In this document: piece after piece, positions 7,390 to 15,927 of the stretch
Position numbering within the stretch: position 1 is the stretch's first letter
Layout: the number at the start of each line of letters is the position of its first letter
Assembly: GCA_024516155.1 (NCBI GenBank)
Contig: JAJJXM010000191.1
Location: 1 to 19,217, forward strand
DNA: 19,217 bases
Source of the DNA: Pyronema omphalodes
Taxonomy: Eukaryota; Ascomycota; Pezizomycetes; Pezizales; Pyronemataceae
Reading direction: 5' to 3'
The notes under the pieces: generated by a model
What the model was told of the DNA's origin: nothing
Seen by the model: the letters and a program-made list of their open reading frames with translations, nothing else
Database searches by the model: none
Made by a program: the position numbers and the translations under genes

Positions 7390-10300
7390 ATACGACTCAT
7401 CAGCGGCGACCCTTCGCATCGTGTCACATAACACGAATCGCAGCGCCACCGCACTAACAACACTGCTGAACTCAGCAGGATCCAAAATAGACATATTGCT
7501 GGTACAAGAGATTAACGTTAAAGATCCCCGGTACGCAATCACACATCCAGATTTCCTTTTGTTACTTCCCCCCCGCAGCCACCACAAAGTCAATCGCACT
7601 GCTGCCTATATCTCCCGCCTCAACCCACACGTTCGAGTCACACCAAGACCGGACGTCAGCGGAGATCCTGACCTCCAGGTACTCGAGGTCAGCACCACAC
7701 TCATTCCCTCCTTTTACCTCTTAAACATCTATAATGAAAAAGACCCCCAAACAAAACTATATACCGTCCCCCGCTCCCTTACCCCCCTCACTCTCCCCCA
7801 CCGTTGCGTGATCACAGGGGACCTCAATGCCCATCACCCTCTGTGGAACTCCCACGCACGCAGACCAGCGAGAGCAGACGTGCTGGTGGAACTGATGGAA
7901 GACCATCAATGGCAACTGGTAAACGTCCCGGACGTTCCTACTTACCACTATCGAGACGGATCGGGCTCTTCGGTCCTCGACCTGACTCTGGCAGCCCCGG
8001 CGATGGCGAGAGAAATTTCTTCTTGGGCTATTGACGACGGCATTGCCACGGGATCGGACCACGAGGTGATCCGTTTCCAAATCAACTCCTTACACCCAGA
8101 CCACCACAACACCGCCGGCGACACTACGCGACTAAACTGGCGCAAGACGGACTGGGAGACCTTCACCGCAGAATTGCAACGTCTCACCGAAGCTTCCTAC
8201 CCCCGGTGGTCCCACCTCCGAGCCAACCCCTCCGCCGAGAACCTCGACGAATGGGCTGCCCTCCTTCGCGACTCTATCCAAACCGCCGCCGCGATATCAA
8301 CACCCACCCTCACCCCAACCCCGCGGTCGAAGAGATGGTGGACGGAGGAGGTACGCCTGACACGTAAAGACATGACCCGGGCCAGGAGGAGATGGAAACA
8401 GACCCGCCTTCCCCAACACCTCGCCGTATACAAACAGTCTCGAAACGCCCACTACAGGAAAGTCCGACATGCAAAGGACTCCATGTGGAAGGAATACTTA
8501 GCCGCGGTGGAAGGACCAGACATATGGGCGGCCTTCCGATATACAAACCCGCGCCGCGCTCAATTGACACCACCGATCAAGACACAGGTAGGAGGAATGG
8601 AGAAGGTATGCGTCGACTTCGACAGTAAGGTAGAGGCCTTTCAAGCGTTATTCCCTCCCCCCCCAGCTGCCCCCCCCACGCGCACCTCACGACCCAACCC
8701 CCAACTCCCCTGGAAAACATTCACCCCCGAAGAAATTCGTACCGCTATCACAACATCTTCCCCCAAGAAAGCCCCCGGCCCGGACTCCATCACGTTCGCG
8801 TGCCTTAGGAAGGCGTACGATGCAGTCCCCAAAGTTTTCAACGCCCTGTACTCAACCTTAGGAACGAAAGGATATCATCCGCGGAGCTGGCGAGAGGCCA
8901 CGACGGTGGTGATACCTAAACCAAACAAACCGGACTATAGCGCCATAAAGGCATACCGCCCGATCGCCTTACTCAACTGCTTGGGCAAGGTGTTAGAAAA
9001 ACTCATGGCGACCCGGCTCAGCCTTATGGCGGAGTCGCACGACATCCTGCATAAGGACCAGATTGGCGGGCGCCCAAAACGCTCGGCAATTGACGCCGCG
9101 ATGGCACTGACGCATGAGGTAGAAGTTAACGCAGGAAATCGCCTCGTGACGTCTGCCCTATTTTTAGATGTACGAGGAGCTTTCGATAACGTCTCCTCCG
9201 CCAGATTACTGGCAACTATGCACTCACTCGGCTGCCCACAGGCGGTGATATCGTGGTGTTCCTCATTCTTAAGTGACCGCACAACCGCCCTATCCTTTGA
9301 CGGCAGAACAGATTCACAGCGACCAATTCAAACCGGCATTCCCCAGGGATCCCCCGCGTCGCCAATACTCTTCCTCATTTACCTTCGCCCCCTCTTTGAC
9401 GCCTTACAATCCGAACACCCGACCCTGTGGACCCCTAGCTATATAGACGACGTTGCCTTGGTGGCCCATGGACGAACGAGAGAACAAAATGCGCGCGCCC
9501 TGGAAGCAGCCGCTCGCACCGCATTCAACTGGGCGCAGACAAACGCGGTAGCATTCGACGATTCCAAATCGGAGATGCTGCACTTCCATAAGTCGCGAAT
9601 CGATGAACACAGCGAAGCAACAAACGTGCGCTTACCTAACGGCACCATAGTCACCCCCGGGACTCAAGGAGGCAGCAAGGACGTGGTCCGGTGGATTGGA
9701 ATACATTTTGATCGCAAACTTTCCTTTTCCCAACATGTAAAAATAAGACTGACGGCAGCCGCTAGGTCCCTCAACGCCCTCCGAAGTTTGGTACGTCACG
9801 AAACAGGTCTGTCCCCCTCAGCGACCCGTACACTTTATCAAGCGTGTGTAACCTCTAGGTCGGATTTTGGCTCTGAGATCTGGTGGAATGGACAAAAAGG
9901 ACTGGCCAGCACACTACAAACGCAACAAAACTCCGCCCTACGCCGCATACTAAACGCATTCACATCGACCCCCATAGTGGCCCTACACAACGAAGCCGCC
10001 ATACCCCCCGTCGCAGTTCGCCTTCAACGCCGCAGCCGCAAATACGTTCTCCGCCTCCTCTCCCTCTCCCCTTCCCACCCCGTAGTTAGACGCTGCCCTT
10101 CCTCCTTCCCCGTGCCCAACCACTTCCCCACCTCCATATGTGACCCGTCCGAATATGACTACCCCTGGAACACCACCCGGAAAGCCCCCTCGCGCCTCGT
10201 TCGCATGCTCCGCTCCGTCAGTCAGTGGATATTGCCAGACGACGTAATCGAGGACACGGCACACCCAAATCCCACCCCGTGGATACGCTCACCCCTACGA

Positions 10301-11383
10301 ATAAAGATATCCTCCCTCCCCAAACCCGAAGCCGCCGTCGAACACCTCTCGCTGATCCGCGACCTGAGTGACGACAAAACCAACATTATCGCCTATACAG
10401 ACGGCTCCCAACTCGAAGGAAGAACAGGCGCCGGATACTGCATCACCTCAGGTTTCCCCCGTCAAGTCAACGAATCCATCCCCATGGGCACGACCACGGA
10501 AGTGTTCGACGCCGAACTACGAGCAATTCACGACTGCCTCGAGATGTGCTACAAAATCATCTCCCACAACCACCTCCGACACCGCCGGATACACGTCTTT
10601 ACAGACAACCAGGCGGCCATCCTCCGCGCCTCTCGCAGAACATATGGTCCGGGCCAAGAGCTCGCCCGCGCTATACACGACATCGCCTCCTCCCGCCGTT
10701 CCAAAGACACATCCGTCACCTTACATTGGGTCCCAGGACATACCGACATACCCGGGAACGACCAAGCCGACCTCCTCGCCAAAACTGCAACCACCCTAAC
10801 TCCCCCCTCTTCGCTACCGGTCTCCCTGTCCTGGATACACCGACAAATTCACGATCAGTACATCCAAGACTGGACGACCTGGTACTCCTCCGCGCCGAAA
10901 CTTAAAACATACGACGCCCCACACCGTCGACGCCTCGACCATGCCTACACGGCCCTACCACGCAAACTATCAACCGCAATCTTGGGATTGCGAACCGGAC
11001 ACGGTTATTTTTTGGACTGCCTTGCTCATCCCCCCACCGCCCAATACCCCTCCCGCTCGTGCTCATGCCCCCTTCACCCTCCGCAATCCCCCAAACATCT
11101 CATTCTCTCGTGCCCCCACTTCACTTCCCAACGGACCGAACTGCGACGCACACTGAAAATCCCACGACGACGACACCTCACACTACCGACAATCTTACAC
11201 ACCACCGCCGGAACCAAAGCACTGTCCGCTATGATCTCAGAGACCAAGATAGCGACTGCGGAGTGGGCTCACGCAAGGTTAAGTAAACTCCCCGCTGAGG
11301 AGGACACATCTGCTACGCTGACAACAGACTGGGGGACGCTGCTGGACCTGACGGACGAGCACGCGGTTACCTCCAATAATTAA
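7382..11383 (+). CDS. LINE-2 ORF2 polyprotein: AP endonuclease, reverse transcriptase, RNase H
   Basis: An uninterrupted 1333-aa protein that nicks target DNA and reverse-transcribes element RNA at the nick. The endonuclease spans residues ~10-235, with N17, E43 (LLVQEIN), D147/N149 (GDLNAHH) and D226/H227 (GSDHE). RT spans ~445-790: KAPGPDSI at 464-470, YRPIALLNCLGKVLEK, LFLDVRGAFD (D596), GIPQGSPASP at 652-661, and a catalytic YIDD box at 687-690 with Ile where many LINEs have Ala. RNase H spans ~1002-1135, with D1007 (TDGS), E1045 (DAEL), D1075 (TDNQAA) and D1130 (GNDQAD). A C-terminal cysteine motif (CSCPLH...HLILSC) follows at ~1210-1235. All expected catalytic residues are present. The start ATG overlaps the ORF1 stop by 8 nt, which suggests reinitiation. 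Confidence 0.96.
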   Translation: MNRYDSSAATLRIVSHNTNRSATALTTLLNSAGSKIDILLVQEINVKDPRYAITHPDFLLLLPPRSHHKVNRTAAYISRLNPHVRVTPRPDVSGDPDLQVLEVSTTLIPSFYLLNIYNEKDPQTKLYTVPRSLTPLTLPHRCVITGDLNAHHPLWNSHARRPARADVLVELMEDHQWQLVNVPDVPTYHYRDGSGSSVLDLTLAAPAMAREISSWAIDDGIATGSDHEVIRFQINSLHPDHHNTAGDTTRLNWRKTDWETFTAELQRLTEASYPRWSHLRANPSAENLDEWAALLRDSIQTAAAISTPTLTPTPRSKRWWTEEVRLTRKDMTRARRRWKQTRLPQHLAVYKQSRNAHYRKVRHAKDSMWKEYLAAVEGPDIWAAFRYTNPRRAQLTPPIKTQVGGMEKVCVDFDSKVEAFQALFPPPPAAPPTRTSRPNPQLPWKTFTPEEIRTAITTSSPKKAPGPDSITFACLRKAYDAVPKVFNALYSTLGTKGYHPRSWREATTVVIPKPNKPDYSAIKAYRPIALLNCLGKVLEKLMATRLSLMAESHDILHKDQIGGRPKRSAIDAAMALTHEVEVNAGNRLVTSALFLDVRGAFDNVSSARLLATMHSLGCPQAVISWCSSFLSDRTTALSFDGRTDSQRPIQTGIPQGSPASPILFLIYLRPLFDALQSEHPTLWTPSYIDDVALVAHGRTREQNARALEAAARTAFNWAQTNAVAFDDSKSEMLHFHKSRIDEHSEATNVRLPNGTIVTPGTQGGSKDVVRWIGIHFDRKLSFSQHVKIRLTAAARSLNALRSLVRHETGLSPSATRTLYQACVTSRSDFGSEIWWNGQKGLASTLQTQQNSALRRILNAFTSTPIVALHNEAAIPPVAVRLQRRSRKYVLRLLSLSPSHPVVRRCPSSFPVPNHFPTSICDPSEYDYPWNTTRKAPSRLVRMLRSVSQWILPDDVIEDTAHPNPTPWIRSPLRIKISSLPKPEAAVEHLSLIRDLSDDKTNIIAYTDGSQLEGRTGAGYCITSGFPRQVNESIPMGTTTEVFDAELRAIHDCLEMCYKIISHNHLRHRRIHVFTDNQAAILRASRRTYGPGQELARAIHDIASSRRSKDTSVTLHWVPGHTDIPGNDQADLLAKTATTLTPPSSLPVSLSWIHRQIHDQYIQDWTTWYSSAPKLKTYDAPHRRRLDHAYTALPRKLSTAILGLRTGHGYFLDCLAHPPTAQYPSRSCSCPLHPPQSPKHLILSCPHFTSQRTELRRTLKIPRRRHLTLPTILHTTAGTKALSAMISETKIATAEWAHARLSKLPAEEDTSATLTTDWGTLLDLTDEHAVTSNN

Positions 11384-12165
11384 AAAAAAAAAAAAAAAGA
11401 AAAAACAAAAAAAAAAATAATAATAAAAAGAAGTCGGAGGAGGACGAAGGGAGGGAGAAGCGGGAGGCGAGAGCGAAGAGAGAGACGAGGGAGAGGGGAG
11501 GTGGAGGAAGCGGACGATGACGAGGGGAGAGTGGAGACGGGAGACTGGGAGAGCGGAGACGTGGTTGATGTGGAGAATGGAGTGTTGTGTTTTTTCTTTT
11601 TGAAACGGGAATGAAAGTGAAGCGAGGAGTCGAGGGAGAGGAGAGACGCGGTAGAGACGGATGGGAGGAGCACGAATGAGGCGAGTGCGATATGGTGACG
11701 CGGAGAGAAGTGGACGGAATGGGACGATGGATGGCTGGCGAGCCGAGAGGGAGGAGCGTGGTGAAGGGCGAGGGGAGGGACGTAGAGTAGGGTAGTGGCA
11801 CAGGGGAGAGAGGTGCGGTGGGGGGGGCGTTGACCCGGAGGAGTTATATCTTCTTTTCTTTTCTTTTGCTTGTTTGTTTTTGCTTTGTGGAGGAAATAAA
11901 GGTGGAAAAACGGTTAAAAAAAGGGAGGGGAAGGGTGGAGGAAATGGGGGAACGACCCGGCGAGGTGGCCTCCGAGCATACAGGGCTCCTGGAACAGACG
12001 ACGCTTGACGAACAAAAAACACAACGAGACTTGGGGGTCTACAACCCCACACCCTAACGACAAGCTCTGGGGCATACCCAGTGAGAGCCTGGCCTGACAC
12101 CCGGGTTTCTTAATTTTGTATTTACTGTAGATTCCGCCATAACCTTACGGTTGGATGCGTGTATG
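11384..12165 (+). other. LINE-2 3' UTR: A-run, purine tract, conserved 3' region
   Basis: Directly after the ORF2 stop come 17 As and further A-rich sequence (11384-11430). Then ~11431-11820 is strongly G/A-rich on the coding strand. From ~11860 (TGCTTTGTGGAGGAAATAAA) the sequence aligns with the 3' UTR of the SIDEs (for example 14130-14250), including the AAATAAAGG block, the GGGAGGGGAAGG block and CCCGGCGAGG. No credible gene lies here; the long open frame on the opposite strand is a by-product of base composition. Confidence 0.75.
12141..12152 (+). other. 3'-terminal hairpin of LINE-2
   Basis: AACC-TTAC-GGTT, about 20 nt before the (TAAA)n tail. The same four-base-pair stem with other loops sits at the same place in SIDE-A, SIDE-B and SIDE-C. 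Confidence 0.6.
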
Positions 12166-12166
12166 A

Positions 12167-12191
12167 GTTAATAAATAAATAAATAAATAAA
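12167..12191 (+). repeat. (TAAA)n tail of LINE-2
   Basis: A short tetranucleotide tail of about six units rather than poly(A), as in many Tad/I-group LINEs. It differs from the AAAC-type tails of the SIDEs. The target duplication follows immediately. Confidence 0.85.
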
Positions 12192-12209
12192 CTGAAACCC
12201 CCGGTTTTC
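12192..12209. repeat. LINE-2 target-site duplication, right copy
   Basis: CTGAAACCCCCGGTTTTC, matching 5164-5181 with one transition. It is also the continuation of the SIDE-B 5' UTR. Confidence 0.8.
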
Positions 12210-12339
12210 TCATCGGATTCGGATTCGCAGCACTCTGTTACGTTATTCTCTGAATTTTCAGGGAATTCTACGTTGCTTTTGTTGACTTTTGTCGCAAAAT
12301 CAGAGTTTTCACGAGTTTTGGCTTACCCCACCTCACGAA

Positions 12340-12585
12340 ATGTCGCCAAAACAACGACAGAACAACGCCCGACGATCGAAACGGTCCGAAAACGCGTACA
12401 ATGTTCTAGCCGACCTTCCTCATGATGGATCTAATCCTACATTTGATGAAAGAGAGGGGACAGTTGATGAAGTTGATGGAAACCTCGCTGGAAAGCCCTT
12501 CCAGAGCGTGGTCTTGGCAGGATCACCAGTTCCTTCGGCTTCAACACACCAGCAGCAAGCGACACCTGAGCACAACCGATTCAGA
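12340..12585 (+). pseudogene. Truncated first copy of the SIDE ORF1 start
   Basis: The ATG at 12340 opens MSPKQRQNNARRSKRSENAY and continues through the KPFQSVVLAGSPVPSAS region to the repeat junction at ~12585. There the sequence jumps back to 5' UTR sequence of a second SIDE copy. The frame runs on for some distance out of phase with the full ORF below, so only about 80 residues are SIDE-like. Confidence 0.7.
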
Positions 12586-12658
12586 GAATTGTTGTTTTTG
12601 TTGACTTTTGTCGCAAAATCAGAGTTTTCACGAGTTTTGGCTGACCCCACCTCACCAA

Positions 12659-14113
12659 ATGTCGCCAAAACAACGACAGAACAACGCCAGACGATCGAAA
12701 CGGTCCGAAAACGCGTACAATGTTCTAGCCGACCTTCCTCATGATGGATCCAATCCTACATTTGATGAAAGAGATGGAAAAGTTGATGAAGTTGATGGAA
12801 CCATCGCTGGAAAGCCCTTCCAGAGCGTGGTCTTGGCAGGATCACCAGTTCCTTCGGCTTCAACACAGCAGCAACAGGCGACAACTGAACACAACCGGCT
12901 CAGTAACTACCGTCGCACATTGGTATCTGCAATTAATGATGCAGTCACAGTTGACGACAGCTATGCCACCCTAGATCAACTGTTTACAGACTACTACGCC
13001 GAGTACACTGGAGCAAGCTTCCTGGGGATACAACAGATCCACCGGGACACACAGCGACGCTTCAATACCCTCGATTACACCATACGCAACAACAGCGATG
13101 AGATGCGCCACAGATTCGACGTCATGATGACGAAATTCAACGTTCTGCTCGGCGAAAACACCAAGCTGCGCGCACCATACAACTCTACACAGAAAGAAAC
13201 AGCAGCTCTCAAGGCTGCTGTGGACGCCCTGACGAAGAAAATCGACGAACAGCACCAAGTCATTTCGGCGCCCCCCTCACCGAACCTCACGGCCTCTTCC
13301 TCAGCGATGGAAGAGATGACTATGCAACTGTCCGTCGTCCAACATGACATTCAGGATGTCCTGGACGCTGTTCGCAACCCTCCTGGCAAGAGAAAGCGAA
13401 GGGGAAGCGACCAGAACACCGAACCCACCTCACCAACGACCAGAAGACCGGTGAACCACAAACCGAGAGCGGCATCACCGGTGCGAAGCCTGATGCACTC
13501 AAAACATGCGACTACCGCCGCCCAGGACAAGCTTGATGCCCTCAAGCCTATGTCCCCCCTACCTCTCCTCGCGATCACGTCATCCGATGCGACACCGGAA
13601 CCTCACCCTGACAGTTCATCTGCTCAGGACACACCTCTACCCGACGCCCCAAGCGCTGCCCCTGCTGAGACGAACGGATGGAAGACTGTGGAGGCGAAGG
13701 CTACACAGAGGAAGAAGCAGAAAGCGAAGGAGACGACACCTACGGCAGCGCCACCCAGCAAGACCCCTACAACAAAGAATGGTGGACGGGGAAAGACTAC
13801 CCACCAACCCAGAACAACAACCTCCTCTGCGAAGAAGACTTGGGCAGAAGTCGTCAAGAGCGGAGGCATCAACGTCCAGATTGTGCTTGGGAATGGCAAT
13901 CTTGGACTGACAACACCACCGACAAGAAGGGGAGAGAGGCGAGGGGGAGCAGCGAGGAGGCTGAGGAAGAAGGAAGGAGAAGGGGAGAGAGGAGAGGAGA
14001 AGAGGGGCAGGGCAGGCCCGGGCGTCTCAAAGGGCAAAGAGTCAGGAGACACCGGCGGAGGAGGTGAGAGAGGAGAGGAGAGTGGGGGCGCGGGTGGCCC
14101 GGCGGCTGTTTAA
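12659..14113 (+). CDS. SIDE-B ORF1-like coiled-coil protein (484 aa), intact
   Basis: The chosen start is the ATG at 12659; the frame is open 17 codons further upstream with no ATG and then a TGA. The order is: a basic N-terminus, a long helical segment with heptad-like spacing (residues ~125-215), KRKRRGSDQNTEPTSP, a Pro/Thr-rich linker with PHPDSSSAQDTPLPDAPS, GWKTVEAKATQRKK, and KTWAEVVKSGGINVQIVLGN near residue ~400. It ends in a Gly/Arg/Glu-rich tail encoded by purine-rich 3' UTR-like DNA. There is no zinc knuckle or enzyme domain. Domain order and location match a LINE ORF1 (RNA-binding, RNP-forming), but this is inference. It is not detectably the same protein as LINE-2 ORF1. Confidence 0.75.
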   Translation: MSPKQRQNNARRSKRSENAYNVLADLPHDGSNPTFDERDGKVDEVDGTIAGKPFQSVVLAGSPVPSASTQQQQATTEHNRLSNYRRTLVSAINDAVTVDDSYATLDQLFTDYYAEYTGASFLGIQQIHRDTQRRFNTLDYTIRNNSDEMRHRFDVMMTKFNVLLGENTKLRAPYNSTQKETAALKAAVDALTKKIDEQHQVISAPPSPNLTASSSAMEEMTMQLSVVQHDIQDVLDAVRNPPGKRKRRGSDQNTEPTSPTTRRPVNHKPRAASPVRSLMHSKHATTAAQDKLDALKPMSPLPLLAITSSDATPEPHPDSSSAQDTPLPDAPSAAPAETNGWKTVEAKATQRKKQKAKETTPTAAPPSKTPTTKNGGRGKTTHQPRTTTSSAKKTWAEVVKSGGINVQIVLGNGNLGLTTPPTRRGERRGGAARRLRKKEGEGERGEEKRGRAGPGVSKGKESGDTGGGGERGEESGGAGGPAAV

Positions 14114-14444
14114 CTTTGCTTTGGTTTTGTTTTTGCTTTGTGAAGGAAATAAAGGAGGGAAAATGGTTAAAAATGGGAGGGGAAGGGAGGAGGAAAGGGA
14201 GGAGCCCGGCGAGGCGGCCTCTGTGCAAGCAGGGCACTTGGAACATCAGACGCGCTTGGACAAGAAACCCCCGTAGTAACAGTGGGGACAGACCCCACAA
14301 CCACAACGATCAAGAGGAGGAGACTGGTAGAGGTGGAGACTGGGTTTTTGCTTTTACATTTCTTTCTTCTTCTCTTTTGTATTTATCTGTCCCTTGTCAT
14401 AACCTTCGGGTTGCAAACAAGTAATGAGAGAACAAACAAACAAA
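14114..14444 (+). other. SIDE-B 3' UTR and tail
   Basis: A non-coding 3' end homologous to LINE-2 11860-12191: GCTTTGTG.AGGAAATAAAGG, a G/A-rich block, CCCGGCGAGGCGGCCTC, TTTTGTATTTA and the terminal hairpin. The tail is built of AACA/AAAC units (about 14429-14444) and abuts SIDE-C directly, with no target duplication. Confidence 0.75.
14401..14412 (+). other. 3'-terminal hairpin of SIDE-B (UUCG loop)
   Basis: AACC-TTCG-GGTT. In RNA this is a C(UUCG)G tetraloop, an unusually stable loop, on the same stem that LINE-2 and the other SIDEs keep with different loops. Confidence 0.65.
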
Positions 14445-15733
14445 CCCCCTCGCCTCTCTCCCCTTCTTGTCGGTGGTGTTGTCAGTCCAAGATTGCCATT
14501 CCCAAGCACAATCTGGACGTTGATGCCTCCGCTCTTGACGACTTCTGCCCAAGTCTTCTTTGCAGAGGAGGTTGTCGTTCTGGGTTGGTGGGTATTCTTT
14601 CCCCGGCCACCATTCTTTGTTGTAGGGGTCTTGCTGGGTGGCGCTGCCGTAGGTGTCGTCTCCTTCGCTTTCTGCTTCTTCCTCTGTGTAGCCTTCGCCT
14701 CCACAGTCTTCCATCCGTTCGTCTCAGCAGGGGCAGTGCTTGGGGCGTCGGGTAGAGGTGTGTCCTGAGCAGATGAACTGTCAGGGTGAGGTTCCGGTGT
14801 CGCACCGGTTGACGTGATCGCGAGGAAAGGTAGGGGGGACATAGGCTTGAGGGCATCAAGCTTGTCCTGGGCGGCGGTAGTCGCATGTTTCGAGTGCATC
14901 AGGCTTCGCACCGGTGATGCCGTTCTCGGTTTGTGGTTCACCGGTCTTCTGTTTGTCGGTGAGGTGGGTTCGGTGTTCTGGTCGCTTCCCCTTCGCTTTC
15001 TCTTGCCAGGAGGGTTGCGAACAGCGTCCAGGACATCCTGAATGTCATGTTGGACGACGGACAGCTGCATAGTCATCTCTCCCATCGCTGAGGAAGAGGC
15101 CGTAGGGTTCGGTGAGGGGGGCGCCGAAATGACTTGTTGCTGTTCGTCGATTTTCTTCGTCAGGGCGTCCACAGCAGCCTTGTGAGCTGCTGTTTCTGCC
15201 TGTGTAGAGTCGTATGCTGCGCGCAGCTTCGTGTTCTCGCCGGTCAGAATGTCGAATGTCGTCATCATGACGTCGAATCTGCAGTGTATCGCATCGCTGT
15301 TGTTGCGTATGGATTCATCGAGGGTATTGAAGCGTCGCTGTGTATCCCGGTGGATCTGTTGTATCCCCAGGAAGTTGGCTCCAGTGAGTCCGGCGTGATT
15401 GTTTTCAAACAGTTGATCTAGGGTGTCATAGTCGTCATCCACTGCGACTGCCTCGTTAATTGCAGATACGAAGATGCGACGGTAGGTTCTGAACCGGCTG
15501 TGTTCAGTTGTCGCCTGTTGCTGCTGTGTTGAAGCCGAAGGAACTGGTGATCCTGCCAAGACCACGCTCTGGAAGGGCTTTCCAGCGATGTTTCCATCAA
15601 CTTCATCAACTTTTCCATCTCTTTCATCAAATGTAGGATTAGATCCATCATGAGGAAGCTCGGCTAGAACATTGTACGCGTTTTCGGACCGTTTCGATCG
15701 TCTGGCGTTGTTCTGTCGTTGTTTTGGCGACAT
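14445..15733 (-). pseudogene. SIDE-C ORF1-like protein, split by SIDE-B
   Basis: The ATG at 15733 (MSPKQRQNNARRSKRSENAY) starts ~429 codons without a stop, nearly identical to the SIDE-B protein, through KTWAEVVKSGGINVQIVLGN and TTPPTRRGERRGG. Here the SIDE-B tail cuts in and the frame runs into its reversed 3' end. The missing C-terminal tail is encoded at 4946-5144. Apart from the insertion the coding sequence is intact. Confidence 0.78.
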
Positions 15734-15927
15734 TTGGTGAGGTGGGGTCAGCCAAAACTCGTGAAAACTCTGATTTTGCGACAAAAGTCAACAAAAACAA
15801 CGTAGAATTCCCTGAAAATTCAGAGAATAACGTAATAGAGTGCTGCGATTCCGAACCCGATGAGAAAATCGGGGGTTTCGGTGCTCGTTGTTGAGAATGC
15901 AGGGGGGGGGGGTCGCCGTTGCCGTGT
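14445..15927 (-). mobile_element. SIDE-C, 5' part
   Basis: Minus-strand element whose 5' end (15927) is the same ACACGGCAACGGCGA plus C-run as SIDE-A. It contains the 5' UTR and the ORF from 15733 until SIDE-B interrupts it at 14445. The rest is at 4651-5144, giving a total of ~1980 bp, like SIDE-A. It lies inside copia-derived sequence: an LTR fragment on the left (4613-4650) and a copia internal 3' end on the right (15928-16020). Confidence 0.83.

Larger units (their letters stand above)
5182..12191 (+). mobile_element. LINE-2: near-complete Tad-type non-LTR retrotransposon
   Basis: A ~7.0-kb plus-strand element. In order: a 5' UTR (5182-5476), ORF1 (5477-7389, two apparent frameshifts), ORF2 (7382-11383, intact), a long 3' UTR with an A-run and a purine-rich tract, a terminal hairpin (12141-12152) and a (TAAA)n tail to 12191. 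An 18-bp target duplication flanks it. The domain set (AP endonuclease, RT, RNase H, C-terminal CCHC) is that of the fungal Tad clade within the I group. It lies inside SIDE-B. Its 5' end shares a C-run and flanking motifs with the SIDE 5' end (about 5196-5250). Confidence 0.92.
12192..14444 (+). mobile_element. SIDE-B, main part (chimeric 5' end)
   Basis: Plus-strand SIDE continuing from 5163. It holds the remaining 5' UTR, a first partial ORF start (12340), then at ~12580-12590 a second, 5'-truncated SIDE starting within the 5' UTR, followed by a full ORF (12659-14113), a 3' UTR, a hairpin (14401-14412) and an AAAC-type tail ending at ~14444. The first ~390 bp carry SIDE-A-like variants (GCTTACCCC, CACGAAATG, GCCCGAC). 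The second copy carries SIDE-C-like ones (GCTGACCCC, CACCAAATG, GCCAGAC). It sits head-on inside SIDE-C. Confidence 0.83.

Noticed and set aside
11279..12100. A 273-codon minus-strand open frame over the LINE-2 3' UTR
   Set aside because: It is Ser/Pro/Leu low-complexity produced by the opposite-strand purine tract and overlaps the ORF2 end; it has no recognisable domain.
12289..12339. Start of the SIDE protein at an upstream TTG (MSQNQSFHE...)
   Set aside because: It needs a non-ATG start. The 17 codons are open in all copies, but a TGA lies just upstream and a good ATG follows, so the ATG is preferred. Conservation of this stretch could equally be UTR homology.
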